This document shows, piece by piece, positions 26,598 to 36,514 of a stretch of DNA of 64,000 bases; the stretch's first letter is position 1, and each line of letters begins with the position of its first letter. Origin of the DNA: Megasphaera paucivorans (GTDB taxonomy: Bacteria; Bacillota; Negativicutes; Veillonellales; Megasphaeraceae). The stretch lies in contig NZ_FNHQ01000004.1 in assembly GCF_900103535.1 (NCBI RefSeq), positions 1 through 64,000 of the forward strand, read 5' to 3'. The translations under genes were made by a program, and so were the position numbers. The notes under the pieces were generated by a model. That model was not told the DNA's origin and ran no database searches. It saw only the letters and a program-made list of their open reading frames with translations.

Positions 26598-27969
26598 AGG
26601 CTGTTTTTTCTATATGCGTTATATGCTGTAACGATGTTTGCGCTTTTGCTTGAAGATATAATACAGATTCAATAGGCGTCATCTCCGCTGTATCTGTAAT
26701 AGATTCGCTTGTTGTTATTAAATTCCCTGCAGTATCAAAAACTTCCTCTAAAAATGATAGCTTAAATCGATACGGCAGATTTTTCATTCGTACACCTTGG
26801 ATGAAATCCAATACAATATAAGAATAACCAGCAAGAGCCGCTTCTGCACACACACTTTCTAAACTACGAACTTTGCCGGCGGAAAAAATAATATGACCGG
26901 AAAATCTTCTGCGCAGTTCCTCTTGCACCGCTTGCCGCATATATTTTTCATCATTTTGAATGCATTCATCCAGTTGAAACGAAATAGGACCGGCATATAC
27001 AATCGGCGGTTCTGCGGAACTATTACCAAGTGTATTCCGCTCAGCCGAAAATCTATTTTTTATATCATAATAGTTTCGTAATGCGGCATCCGCATAAAGA
27101 GCAACAGCATGAAAAAATTGGTCGGAATTTGGATTTCTGTACCATTCCGTTTTTTTACCAAATTGTTTATATTCACCGGATGTAATCGTTTGCAATACGC
27201 CCTTCACTGGATCATTTTTTATTACGACACGATCAAGTAATAGCTCTTTCCCGTATATATCGGAAAATGCTTGGTTTCCTACTGCGGGAGCGCCAAATGA
27301 GATAACTTCAATCTGTTTTGCCGGTACTCCGATATCAATAAGCCTCGCTGCCATTAAGGTAGCTACCGCCCCCCCTAAACTATGTCCAGTCAGCAATATA
27401 TGCGCTTTCGGATTACTTTTAAGTCCGGCTGCAAGGCTTTCTCCAAGCGTATCTCCTTTACTGCCCACGGGGGTAAAAAACACAGTATTTGTATATTCGT
27501 TAAACCCTTGATGAACCATAGGCGTCTGTGAAGTGATATGCCCGTTATCAGCAATCGATTTAAATGCGGCAGGTACCGTTCCGCCAAAAGGGACTTTGCG
27601 GAATTTCATATCTGACGCAATGTCTTTATCATTTTCAGTTCCGGCTATTGCTAAAATATCCATCGTATCGCCGGTTTGATCCGCTGTACGTTCAACAAGA
27701 TAAAATTTTGCATCCGCTTTAGCCGTATCGCGATGAAATCCGATAACCTTCCAGCCATGCTGTGACAATTCGGAACGAGCCACTTCTTGTACACGTCCGT
27801 CATATGCGGCCAACGCTGCCCAAGCGCAGATATATTGCTTATATGCCGTATCCAGTTTGCTGCTTATGCGTGGATCCGCAGTCTGGACAGTCGGGACTGC
27901 CGCCGAAGTAAGCAGTGCTGTCTGGAAAAAACAAATAAAGCTGATGAGGAAAACCAAAAAATATCGCAT
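26596..27969 (-). CDS. Secreted lipase, class 3 (alpha/beta hydrolase)
   Basis: The 457-residue protein begins with a hydrophobic signal peptide (residues 2-24). The lipase core holds the nucleophile elbow ILLTGHSLGGAVATLMA (Ser near residue 196), AIAGTEND in place of the usual GT oxyanion strand, and VISFGAPAVGNQAFS before the catalytic Asp region. A DPVKGVLQ segment and a His-containing helix follow. The C-terminal 130 residues form a separate domain with no family I recognise. It is expected to act on acylglycerols or acyl esters in the periplasm or outside. AGGAGGGG lies before the ATG. It has no obvious partner gene. Confidence 0.85.
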   Translation of the reverse strand: MRYFLVFLISFICFFQTALLTSAAVPTVQTADPRISSKLDTAYKQYICAWAALAAYDGRVQEVARSELSQHGWKVIGFHRDTAKADAKFYLVERTADQTGDTMDILAIAGTENDKDIASDMKFRKVPFGGTVPAAFKSIADNGHITSQTPMVHQGFNEYTNTVFFTPVGSKGDTLGESLAAGLKSNPKAHILLTGHSLGGAVATLMAARLIDIGVPAKQIEVISFGAPAVGNQAFSDIYGKELLLDRVVIKNDPVKGVLQTITSGEYKQFGKKTEWYRNPNSDQFFHAVALYADAALRNYYDIKNRFSAERNTLGNSSAEPPIVYAGPISFQLDECIQNDEKYMRQAVQEELRRRFSGHIIFSAGKVRSLESVCAEAALAGYSYIVLDFIQGVRMKNLPYRFKLSFLEEVFDTAGNLITTSESITDTAEMTPIESVLYLQAKAQTSLQHITHIEKTA

Positions 27970-28020
27970 ACTAGTCCCCTCCTGTATTTGTTTTACAATA
28001 ACGATTCACTTACAAGCATA

Positions 28021-29460
28021 TTATTCATGAGATAAAATTGTAAAAACTTCACGATTTGCATGAGTGCTTTCTTCAAAAAACAACGAACGTGCCAACTCCC
28101 GTTCCATAGCAGCTTTGCGCTTCTTATCTTGTAAAATGGATAACACATCACGATGTGCTTGAATTAATAAATCTCCCTTGATATGACGAACATGCACCAT
28201 ATCACGCAAACGACGAATTATTTGAATGGCAACAGATTCCGGCGAATATAAATATCCTGTTCCTCCGCATACGTCGCAAGGACTGAACTGGACTTGATGA
28301 AGTCCCTGGCGTGATTTTTTTCGGGTAATTTCTACCAAATTCAATGCAGTCATACCTAAAACACGTGTTTTCATCCTGTCCAAAGCGGTTTCTCGTTCCA
28401 AAATCCGCAGTATTTCCTCACGCTGTGAAGGAAGTGCCATATCAATAAAATCAATAATAATAATACCGCCAATATCGCGAAGCCGTAATTGTCTAGAAAT
28501 TTCTGCAGCGGCTTCTTTATTGACATGAAAAATAGTATCTTGAACGGTACTATTGCCTGTATATTTTCCTGAGTTCACATCAATAACAGTCAAGGCTTCT
28601 GTCCGGTCAAAAACTAACGTCGCTCCTGAAGGAAGTGTTACTTTACGATATTTTAGCCGCCGTACGTCTTCTTCGATTTGATATGCTTCAAACACAGGCT
28701 GCTGTCCTTCATAATATTCTATACGTCCCCGCCAGGACTCTTTTGTGCCTGTAAAAAGCTGACATATCCGTTCATAGGAATCTTTATCATCAACAATTAC
28801 TTTTTTTATATCAAATGTAAAGTAATCACGAATCATACGCATTACTAAATCAGCTTCACGATATAATAACGTTGGCTTTTTTGCCAGTTTATACCGACGC
28901 TGTATACCTGCCCAGGTGCCAAGAAGGTAATGTATATCATGCAGCAGTTCTTCTTCCTCTACCCCTTTAGCTACGGTTCTGATGATCAGTCCCATTCCTT
29001 TAGGTTTTACTGATTCTACGATGGCACGCAGGCGGTTTCGTTCCGCCTCATCGCGGATTTTTTTCGATACGCCAATATAATCTACTGTCGGCATAAGTAC
29101 ACCGTAACGTCCGGCAAGACTAATATTAGCAGTAACTTTTGGCCCTTTCGTGTCCGTTTCTTCTTTGATTACTTGGACAAGAATATTTTGGCCTACAGAA
29201 ATATGTGTTTGCTGTATTTCTTCCTTTGTGGCCGCACGGGGAAATATATCGCCTAAATACAGAAACGCATTTTTTTTACGTCCCAGATCTACAAAGGCAG
29301 CCTGCATTGCCGGCAATATGTTTTTGATAACACCTTTATATATATGGTTTACTATATGGGTTTCATCATCTCGTTCAATAGCAAAATCACGCAGCACACC
29401 GTCTTCTACAACAGCCATACGTGTCTCTTCTGCCATAACGTTGCCTATAAGCATTTTCAT
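28021..29460 (-). CDS. rng: Ribonuclease G/E
   Basis: This endoribonuclease processes rRNA and mRNA. The N-terminal S1 domain spans about residues 38-120 (YKGVIKNILPAMQAAFVDLG). The catalytic DNase-I-like domain has the metal-binding Asp residues in VIDVNSGKYTG and IIIDFIDM. The zinc-link cysteines are in CDVCGGTG near residue 400. At 479 residues it lacks the long C-terminal scaffold of E. coli RNase E, so it is the RNase G-like short form. It lies downstream of two radical-SAM-linked genes, an arrangement often seen in Firmicutes before rplU. Confidence 0.95.
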   Translation of the reverse strand: MKMLIGNVMAEETRMAVVEDGVLRDFAIERDDETHIVNHIYKGVIKNILPAMQAAFVDLGRKKNAFLYLGDIFPRAATKEEIQQTHISVGQNILVQVIKEETDTKGPKVTANISLAGRYGVLMPTVDYIGVSKKIRDEAERNRLRAIVESVKPKGMGLIIRTVAKGVEEEELLHDIHYLLGTWAGIQRRYKLAKKPTLLYREADLVMRMIRDYFTFDIKKVIVDDKDSYERICQLFTGTKESWRGRIEYYEGQQPVFEAYQIEEDVRRLKYRKVTLPSGATLVFDRTEALTVIDVNSGKYTGNSTVQDTIFHVNKEAAAEISRQLRLRDIGGIIIIDFIDMALPSQREEILRILERETALDRMKTRVLGMTALNLVEITRKKSRQGLHQVQFSPCDVCGGTGYLYSPESVAIQIIRRLRDMVHVRHIKGDLLIQAHRDVLSILQDKKRKAAMERELARSLFFEESTHANREVFTILSHE

Positions 29461-29495
29461 GAATTACACACCTTTGCAAAAATAATAAAATAGAT

Positions 29496-30209
29496 TTATG
29501 AGTCAGATACCTCAAATAAAGAATAACAAATACCTTCTGCACGATGAAAAATACCAATGCGTCTGGCCAGCATCATGTCGGCTGCTGCTGCCATAGCAAA
29601 CTGTTCGCACAATACTTCCCATACCTGGCCTGGCTTGATCGCACCATTTTCATTTTGAAGTATGCCGATGCGGATCGAAATGGTATCTCCGGCAATCGAT
29701 CCTGTTACAGGCTCTACAATATGTTCTTTTACATCGATCATACGTTTTCGATGCGTTTTAGGAGAAAATCGTTCATATATAATAGTGTCACTTTGATTAA
29801 ATTTTTCCAGCAATGTATTTAATTCCCCTTGATCCATGATTCCTACTAACGGACCCGATAATTCGTAGACGGCATAATTAGCCATAGCCATTAATTTAGG
29901 AGCTTTTTCGTCCACATAGGCTCCTTTTAAAACGGCAAATCCTTGGGAAGATTTTTCATTCATGCTGCGAATTACTTCTGCTACGGGTATCTCTTCGATA
30001 AGTTCCATATCCATATATTCGATATCAGCCGCCACACCTACACCTAAAGCAGAGGCAAAACTGATTTTCATATGAGGGTTAAATCCCTCTGAATAACAAA
30101 CAGGAATACCGGCACGAATAATAATGTATCGTACGGTTCTGGCAAAATCCAGATGAGAAAGAAAGCGGAGTGCCTTTTCTTTTTTAACAGCTAAACGAAG
30201 TCTTTTCAT
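29496..30209 (-). CDS. TIGR03936 family radical-SAM-linked protein (DUF2344)
   Basis: The protein has the DUF2344 signature: LRFLSHLDFARTVRYIIIRAGIPVCYSEGFNPHMKIS written in two conserved blocks, followed by ALGVGVAADIEYMD. Its function is unknown. It nearly always accompanies, or is fused to, the B12-binding-domain radical SAM protein encoded just upstream, and is suspected to modify or bind RNA. The ATG at 30209 follows AAGGAGGG with eight-base spacing, in preference to the longer frame to 30245. It overlaps the upstream gene by 26 bases. Confidence 0.9.
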   Translation of the reverse strand: MKRLRLAVKKEKALRFLSHLDFARTVRYIIIRAGIPVCYSEGFNPHMKISFASALGVGVAADIEYMDMELIEEIPVAEVIRSMNEKSSQGFAVLKGAYVDEKAPKLMAMANYAVYELSGPLVGIMDQGELNTLLEKFNQSDTIIYERFSPKTHRKRMIDVKEHIVEPVTGSIAGDTISIRIGILQNENGAIKPGQVWEVLCEQFAMAAAADMMLARRIGIFHRAEGICYSLFEVSDS

Positions 30210-32073
30210 AATCTCGGCCCTCCTTGTTATCGATAATATGAACACCTAAAGAAGGACAAACGCCGCATCCGGTACACGATAAATGTCGGCAGTCCGGAGT
30301 TAATTCACCGGCAGCAGCTCGCTGCCACTCACGTTGTAAAAAGGGTTTAACTGCGCCGTTTGATAAATGATCCCAGGGCAGTGCTTCGTTTACATTTCGT
30401 GAACGTGCCGCATAATAATCGGGATCAACACCCGCATTGGCAAAAGCTTGGAGCCAGCGGTCATAATTGAAAAATTCAGACCAGCCGTCAAATTTAGCCC
30501 CTAATTTCCAAGCCTCCATGAGTACGCTTCCTAACCGGCGGTCACCTCGTGCAAAAGCGGCTTCTATATGTCCGGTTTTGGCGTCATGGTAATGATAGCT
30601 AATATGTTTATCTCGAATCAAGGTCTTGATGTATTCTTGTTTACGCCGAATTTCTTCGATAGGCATCTGACCGAACCACTGGAAAGCGGTGTGGGATTTT
30701 GGCACAAAACTGGAAACGCTTACGGTAACGCGGCCATTATTTTTCCCTGTTATCTTACGATATAAATTCAGCACTTTATATGCCAAATCAGCAATACCGG
30801 CTAAATCTTCATCTGTTTCAGTAGGAAGCCCCATCATAAAATATAATTTGACGGTAGACCATCCGTTTTTAAACGCGTTTTCACAAGCCGCCAGCATATT
30901 TTCTTCCGTTACCCCTTTATTGATAACATCACGCAATCGCTGCGTACCTGCCTCTGGAGCAAAAGTCAGCCCGCTTTTTCGTACCTGCTGTACTTTTTTT
31001 GCAATATCGACCGAAAAGCTGTCGACACGCAATGAAGGTAGACTTACACTGACCTTTTTCCCTTCAAATTCCTGCAGCAGCATGTCCACTAATTCGCCTA
31101 AACAAGAATAGTCAGCAGAACTGAGACTCATAAGAGATATTTCATTATATCCAGAATTAGCAATTATTTCTTTTGCTAATTGGAGCAGATGTTCCGGAGT
31201 TTTTTCCCGGACAGGACGATACAGCATGCCTGCCTGGCAAAAACGACAGCCGCGGCTGCAGCCGCGGAATAGTTCAAGGACTGCACGATTATGTACAATA
31301 TCAATGTTGGGAACAATCGGTTTAGTTGGGAAAAAAACATGTTCTTCATCAGCCACAATACATTTTTCAATACATGTCTTTGCCTCCGGTTCGGAGGGTG
31401 TCAAAGATACAAAATTCCCATTCTCATCATAGCTGACATTGTAAAAAGCCGGAATATAATTTCCCTGCTGACCGGCAAGAATCTTCAATACTCCTTTTTT
31501 GCCGCCCGGTTTTCCATTTTCCTTCCAATCAATAATGGTATCTGCCAGCAACTGTACGGATTCTTCCGATTCTCCCAAGCAGAACACATCAATATAATCA
31601 GCCAAAGGTTCTGCATTAAACGCACAAGGCCCTCCTGCTATAATGAGCGGCATATCTTCTCCCCGGTCTTTCGAAAGCATGGGGATGCCGGCTAAGTAAA
31701 GCATATTTAATATATTAGAAAAACTCAGTTCATATTGAAGAGTAAATCCGACTACATCAAAATCGCAAACCCTTGTTTTTGTTTCCAATGAAAATAATGG
31801 ATATCCTTTATCCAACATAAGTTCTTCCATATCCGGCCAAGGAGTATATACTCTCTCCGCAGCAACATCGATTCGTTCATTTAATAATGCATATAAAATT
31901 CGTAATCCTAAATGACTCATGCTGACTTCATACACATCAGGAAATGCATAAGCTACTGTTAATTTTACTGTCTGGTGGTCCTTAACCACACTATTCCATT
32001 CTCCGCCGATATATCTGGCGGGTTTGCTGACTTTTCCCAAAAGAATGGGATCTATATGTACCGTATGAGACAC
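30184..32073 (-). CDS. TIGR03960 family B12-binding-domain radical SAM protein
   Basis: This 629-residue protein has an N-terminal B12-binding-like Rossmann domain (VAYAFPDVYEVSMSHLGLRIL). A radical SAM core follows, with the cluster motif C-x3-C-x2-C in RGCSRGCRFCQAG near residue 275. A C-terminal cysteine-rich segment, CRHLSCTGCGVCPS, suggests a second metal site. The reaction is unknown. The invariable DUF2344 partner follows with overlap and rng after that. In the long run downstream of mreB it follows rodA after 14 bases. Confidence 0.92.
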   Translation of the reverse strand: MSHTVHIDPILLGKVSKPARYIGGEWNSVVKDHQTVKLTVAYAFPDVYEVSMSHLGLRILYALLNERIDVAAERVYTPWPDMEELMLDKGYPLFSLETKTRVCDFDVVGFTLQYELSFSNILNMLYLAGIPMLSKDRGEDMPLIIAGGPCAFNAEPLADYIDVFCLGESEESVQLLADTIIDWKENGKPGGKKGVLKILAGQQGNYIPAFYNVSYDENGNFVSLTPSEPEAKTCIEKCIVADEEHVFFPTKPIVPNIDIVHNRAVLELFRGCSRGCRFCQAGMLYRPVREKTPEHLLQLAKEIIANSGYNEISLMSLSSADYSCLGELVDMLLQEFEGKKVSVSLPSLRVDSFSVDIAKKVQQVRKSGLTFAPEAGTQRLRDVINKGVTEENMLAACENAFKNGWSTVKLYFMMGLPTETDEDLAGIADLAYKVLNLYRKITGKNNGRVTVSVSSFVPKSHTAFQWFGQMPIEEIRRKQEYIKTLIRDKHISYHYHDAKTGHIEAAFARGDRRLGSVLMEAWKLGAKFDGWSEFFNYDRWLQAFANAGVDPDYYAARSRNVNEALPWDHLSNGAVKPFLQREWQRAAAGELTPDCRHLSCTGCGVCPSLGVHIIDNKEGRDYEKTSFSC

Positions 32074-32086
32074 GGTGCGACCTCCT

Positions 32087-33199
32087 TTAAAAAATCATGG
32101 TTTGTTGTCTTCGATATATGCTGAGAAGTAATCCCAAGGACATCATGTTTGTGGTTAAAGCACTTACCCCATAGCTCATAAAGGGCAGCGGAATTCCCGT
32201 AACCGGCATAATGCCGCAGGTCATTCCTACATTAATCAAAATCTGAAAAGCCCACATGGACAAAATACCCACAGCAATCAGCATACCGAAACTATCTTTA
32301 CAATCTTTTGCAGTTATAAGCGCTCGATATACCAAAATAAAATATAGAGCTAAAATAAAAATACATCCTAAAAAACCTAACTCTTCGCCAATGACCGAAA
32401 ATATAAAATCTGTATGATTTTCAGGTAAAAAATTCAACTGGCTCTGTGTACCCTGGAATAAGCCCTTTCCAAAAAACATTCCGGATCCAATCGCAATTTT
32501 TGACTGGATAATATGATAGCCTGCACCGAAAGGATCGCTGTTGGGATCCAAAAATACCAAAATACGCGACTTTTGATAATCCTTCATAAAAAACCAGCTA
32601 ATCGGTGCCAATACGATGCAAGCAGCAAAAATATTACGCAAGAGCTTTATATTGATATTCGCAATAAACAACATGCCTAAGGTAATTGCCAAAAAGACTA
32701 AACTGGTACCTAAATCAGGCTGTTTCAAGACAAGTAAAAAGGGAATACCTACAAACAGGGCAATCGGAAAAAGTTTTTTATAGGAACGCAAATCATCAAC
32801 ATGGTCGGAAAGCAGTGCGGCCAAGCATATGATCATAATCAGTTTTGAAAATTCTGATGGCTGGACGGTAATCGGTCCCAACTGAATCCAACGCTGGGCA
32901 CCCAGTGCGGATTTTCCTAAAAACATTACCGCTACCAGCATCAATAAATTAATAATATATAAAGGGATGGCAAATCGTTTCAACTTTTTATAGTCAAATC
33001 GGCAAATGCCCAATATAAGGAGAAAATTTACAATGAAAAATCCTCCCTGACGTATAACAAAGTCATAATTAATAGATCCTTTATTGATATGGGTAGCACT
33101 GCCGATAATGCATAAACTCACACATACAAGCAGTATACAGGCACCTAACATTACTTTATCCAAACTTTTCCATTCTCGCTTATTAAAAAAACTAAACAT
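32087..33199 (-). CDS. rodA: Rod-shape peptidoglycan glycosyltransferase RodA
   Basis: RodA is a SEDS-family polymerase with about ten membrane segments that acts with PBP2 in lateral wall synthesis. Family motifs are seen: GAQRWIQLGPITVQPSEFSK, LKQPDLGTSLVF, and the C-terminal GIPLPFMSYGVSALTTNM. The frame continues upstream to 33289 but the ATG at 33199 follows GGAG and gives the normal N-terminus. At 370 residues it is complete. It follows minD after ten bases, with mrdA (its cognate PBP) two genes upstream, which favours RodA over FtsW. Confidence 0.93.
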   Translation of the reverse strand: MFSFFNKREWKSLDKVMLGACILLVCVSLCIIGSATHINKGSINYDFVIRQGGFFIVNFLLILGICRFDYKKLKRFAIPLYIINLLMLVAVMFLGKSALGAQRWIQLGPITVQPSEFSKLIMIICLAALLSDHVDDLRSYKKLFPIALFVGIPFLLVLKQPDLGTSLVFLAITLGMLFIANINIKLLRNIFAACIVLAPISWFFMKDYQKSRILVFLDPNSDPFGAGYHIIQSKIAIGSGMFFGKGLFQGTQSQLNFLPENHTDFIFSVIGEELGFLGCIFILALYFILVYRALITAKDCKDSFGMLIAVGILSMWAFQILINVGMTCGIMPVTGIPLPFMSYGVSALTTNMMSLGLLLSIYRRQQTMIF

Positions 33200-33209
33200 A
33201 GTTACACTC

Positions 33210-34127
33210 CTAACGACGGTACCGGCGCCATGACAAAGACTCTTGGCGCCGCTGCCGCAAAGAAAGTCCGGCAGGCTTTTTTTCTGCATTTTGCTTTGTT
33301 AATTCGAGTTCTTCTTCAACCATAGTTACCTCTTCTGGTGTATCTCTTCCTTCCTGCGGAAGTAGTGCATCAGGAGCCTTCGGCAATAACGCTTCCAACT
33401 CAGAAATTGGCAGTTCTGTCCCTTTTTTAATGTAATCCAACGTATAATGTAAAGAGGTAAAGAAAGGTTCGCTTTCAGGAACAGATAATAATGCACCTTG
33501 CTGGGCAGCCCCCTGTATTACATCACTATGAGGCAATATGCCGGCTAAATGTTCTGGATCAAGCATATTCAACATAGTACGCACAGAAACAAAGGTATCA
33601 GAAGGCTGATAAAAATTATTGAGCAATATAGCATAATTAAATTTTTTGTGTTTATCACAGAATTGCATTACGCGTGATGTATCCCGCATAGAAGTCCAAG
33701 TCGGTTCTACAACGAAAAATATATAATCAGCGATAGCCACGGCTTTTTTATATGCCTGGCCTCTTCCAGGCGGGCAATCCAGCAAAACGTAATCATACTG
33801 TTCTGCCAAATCTTCCAGTACATATTGATAGGAGGAAGCATCAATTTTTTCCCATGTATGTTTTTGACTAGCCGCCAAAAAATCCAAGCCGGGGGAAATT
33901 GCAAGAATCGCGTTATTAGGCATACAGCGCTGCTTTATTATATCCACAGCATCATATAAAATTTCATCTTGCACACCAAACATCAAATCCAGATTCCGTA
34001 ATCCCATATCAGCATCAACCGCCAATACGGAATAGCCATGCCGCTGCAGGGAAATGGCTAAAGTTGAGGTTACTAACGTCTTGCCTACACCGCCCTTGCC
34101 GGAGGCAATAGAAATGATTGTTGACAT
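33210..34127 (-). CDS. minD: MinD/ParA-family ATPase in the rod-shape cluster
   Basis: The deviant Walker A motif SGKGGVGKT, the VDADMGLRNLDLMFG segment and LLDCPPGRG are MinD-like. The C-terminus ends in the basic stretch SLRQRRQESLSWRRYRR, which could be an amphipathic membrane-targeting helix but differs from the usual short MinD tail and follows a 40-residue acidic linker. The ATG at 34127 follows GAGGAG with seven-base spacing. It lies between mrdA and rodA, where many Clostridia have minCDE, but neither minC nor minE is present. A division-site or wall-synthesis positioning role is likely, but the exact MinD identity is less sure. Confidence 0.8.
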   Translation of the reverse strand: MSTIISIASGKGGVGKTLVTSTLAISLQRHGYSVLAVDADMGLRNLDLMFGVQDEILYDAVDIIKQRCMPNNAILAISPGLDFLAASQKHTWEKIDASSYQYVLEDLAEQYDYVLLDCPPGRGQAYKKAVAIADYIFFVVEPTWTSMRDTSRVMQFCDKHKKFNYAILLNNFYQPSDTFVSVRTMLNMLDPEHLAGILPHSDVIQGAAQQGALLSVPESEPFFTSLHYTLDYIKKGTELPISELEALLPKAPDALLPQEGRDTPEEVTMVEEELELTKQNAEKKPAGLSLRQRRQESLSWRRYRR

Positions 34128-34148
34128 GGGAAATCTCCTCTCTTGCAA

Positions 34149-35984
34149 TTAATGTTTTTTATCAGTCGAATTCGCGGCAGCTGTGCCGGGATTCGCATAG
34201 GTACCTATATGGAAGAATGCTTCCAGCATAGCTTTTACAATAGGTCCGGACGAGGAAACACCATACCCGCCCTGTTCCGTCAGAACGGCGATAACTATAC
34301 GCGGATGATCATACGGTGCATAGGCAACAAACCAACCATGATCAGCACCGCTGAAATTTTCAGCGGTCCCCGTTTTACCAGCGACCTGAATCGGAAAATC
34401 AGCAAATAAACTACCGCCCGTGCCTGATTCTTCAGCCACATTGCGCATGCCTTCACGTATATAATCTAACGTAGATTTTGAAACCGATAAGGTTCCTACT
34501 TGTTCAGGTGCAAAAATCTTATACGGTGTTCCATCCAGATTATCAATACGGCTGACTAAAAATGGCCTATATTGAATGCCGCCATTTGCAATTTCACTAA
34601 CGATCATGGCCGCCTGTAACGGCGTTACCAGTTGGAACCCCTGTCCGATAGCGGCATTAAGCGTATCGCCCAGATACCAATCTTGATGAAATACCTTTTC
34701 CTTGTATTCTTCGCTGGCTATCAATCCGGAAGCTTCTCCGCGCAGTGCGATTCCTGTTTTTTTACCCATGCCGAACATACTGGCATATTCAGCCAACTTA
34801 TCAATTCCAACACGCCGTCCCATTTCATAAAAGTAAACATTATCGGATTTAGCCAGCGCTTCCTCAAAATTAATCCAGCCCAACGCTTCGCCGCCGGCAT
34901 TTCTCATATTAACCTGCCAATCACGGCCACTGTCGAAAATCAACTCATCGGGACGTACTTTTTTTAATTCCAATGCCGCGGTTCCGGTAATAATTTTAAA
35001 AGTTGAACCAGGCGGATATTCTCCGGCAATGACTCGATTTTCCATAGGATGAGCTGGATTATCATTAATCTGTTTCCATTCTTTTTCAGTAATCCCCCGG
35101 GTAAACCAGTTTGGATTATATGCCGGCCGGCTGGCCATTGCCAGAACAGCACCTGTATTAGGATCTATGGCAACAGCGGCGATTCCTGCCGTTCCTATCC
35201 CATTGGCTATTTGCGAATTCATCGCTTGTTCTGTTGCTTTCTGCAAATTTAAGTCAATGGTCAAGTGAATATTATGGCCGGATATAGACTTTTTACGATC
35301 CATTTCCTTTACAGGACTGCCGGCAGCATCGACTTCTACCTGACGGCCGCCATCTTTGCCTCGCAGCAAATCATCATAATATGCTTCCAGTCCTGCCCTG
35401 CCGATACTGGTAACACTGGAAACGCCTTCCTGTCCTTTTATGCGTTCCATATCCGTTTCATCGATCTGTCCGACATATCCAAATATTTGAGCCGCCATAG
35501 AATTATACGGATAATAGCGAATAGGCTGTACATCAATAGCAATTCCGGGAAGTTCATTCCGGCGTTCCTCTATTTTTGTAACTACATCCTGCGTAAGATC
35601 TTGTGCAAGAACCGTAGGTTCATACGAACTGTTGATCTTTTTCATTTTTTTCTGCAGCGTATCGGGAGTAATGTTCAACAGCTGGGATAATTCTGTTACT
35701 TCACTATCCGGCATGTTCTTTTTTGTAGGAACATACGTCAGTATAAAGCTTGGCCGTGAACCGACGAGAATTTGACCGTTGCGGTCATACATGATTCCCC
35801 GCATCGCTGCAATAGGAATTGTACGCAAGCGGTTTCCTTCGGCCAGCGAATGATAATAATTCCCGGCAAATATTTGCAAATAAATCAGACGACTGATCAA
35901 CAAGAAAAAAATAAAAATCAATATCCAATACAGATATTTGAATCGGCCATCTTGATGTTTCTTTTTCATTAACGCTTCAAGCAT
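34149..35984 (-). CDS. mrdA: Penicillin-binding protein 2 (elongasome transpeptidase)
   Basis: This class B PBP has an N-terminal membrane anchor (residues 15-38, YLYWILIFIFFLLISRLIYLQ) and a dimerisation domain with RGIMYDRNGQIL. The transpeptidase domain has its three active-site motifs: STFK, KSDN, and KTGT near residue 540. At 611 residues it is standard. AAGGAG lies eight bases before the ATG. It pairs with RodA, encoded two genes downstream, for lateral peptidoglycan synthesis. Confidence 0.95.
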   Translation of the reverse strand: MLEALMKKKHQDGRFKYLYWILIFIFFLLISRLIYLQIFAGNYYHSLAEGNRLRTIPIAAMRGIMYDRNGQILVGSRPSFILTYVPTKKNMPDSEVTELSQLLNITPDTLQKKMKKINSSYEPTVLAQDLTQDVVTKIEERRNELPGIAIDVQPIRYYPYNSMAAQIFGYVGQIDETDMERIKGQEGVSSVTSIGRAGLEAYYDDLLRGKDGGRQVEVDAAGSPVKEMDRKKSISGHNIHLTIDLNLQKATEQAMNSQIANGIGTAGIAAVAIDPNTGAVLAMASRPAYNPNWFTRGITEKEWKQINDNPAHPMENRVIAGEYPPGSTFKIITGTAALELKKVRPDELIFDSGRDWQVNMRNAGGEALGWINFEEALAKSDNVYFYEMGRRVGIDKLAEYASMFGMGKKTGIALRGEASGLIASEEYKEKVFHQDWYLGDTLNAAIGQGFQLVTPLQAAMIVSEIANGGIQYRPFLVSRIDNLDGTPYKIFAPEQVGTLSVSKSTLDYIREGMRNVAEESGTGGSLFADFPIQVAGKTGTAENFSGADHGWFVAYAPYDHPRIVIAVLTEQGGYGVSSSGPIVKAMLEAFFHIGTYANPGTAAANSTDKKH

Positions 35985-36010
35985 GAATTACACTCCTTGT
36001 ACTCGATTGC

Positions 36011-36514
36011 CTACCAACGATATCCAAAACCATAGGCATCTTCCCGTCTTAATTTCCAAACAAAATGGTCTAAAGGAAGTGCAAGAATACCATGGTAAAC
36101 AAGCATTGGTACACTATATTCAAACAAATATGCCATAACTTTTACAAACTGGCCGGACATCAATAAAACACCGCAAGTAAGCAAGAGACAACATTCTGTT
36201 GCCACTAAAACGATAACTAAAGATAACAGCCATTGTTCACGTTCTACATTGCGTCCCATCGCACTGCAAATAAACGCAATGACTAAGTATGGCAGCAAAT
36301 GCAGTCCGAAGAAATTACCAATAATAACATCTTGGCAGAATCCGCCTAAAAGAGCGGCAGTAATACCTGCACGCTGTCCGTGATGAAGCGCAATCAGGAC
36401 AACAAGGACAAAAATAATATTAGGCTGATATATGCCGTTAAATATAAAGGGGAAAATTGAACTTTGCAATATAAATGCTGCAAGCGCCATCATAAAACAT
36501 GCCGTCTTTTTCAT
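36011..36514 (-). CDS. mreD: Rod-shape-determining membrane protein MreD
   Basis: This 167-residue, very hydrophobic protein has five or six membrane segments and the family-like sequence GIYQPNIIFVLVVLIALHHGQRAGITAALLGG in two hydrophobic parts. It connects MreC and the cytoskeleton to the elongasome. The sequence is weakly conserved in general, but its place right after mreC with a four-base overlap makes the call secure. Confidence 0.93.
   Translation of the reverse strand: MKKTACFMMALAAFILQSSIFPFIFNGIYQPNIIFVLVVLIALHHGQRAGITAALLGGFCQDVIIGNFFGLHLLPYLVIAFICSAMGRNVEREQWLLSLVIVLVATECCLLLTCGVLLMSGQFVKVMAYLFEYSVPMLVYHGILALPLDHFVWKLRREDAYGFGYRW

Noticed and set aside
35265-35690. Plus-strand frame of 141 codons opposite mrdA
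   Set aside because: It lies wholly within the transpeptidase gene on the other strand and shows no family features.
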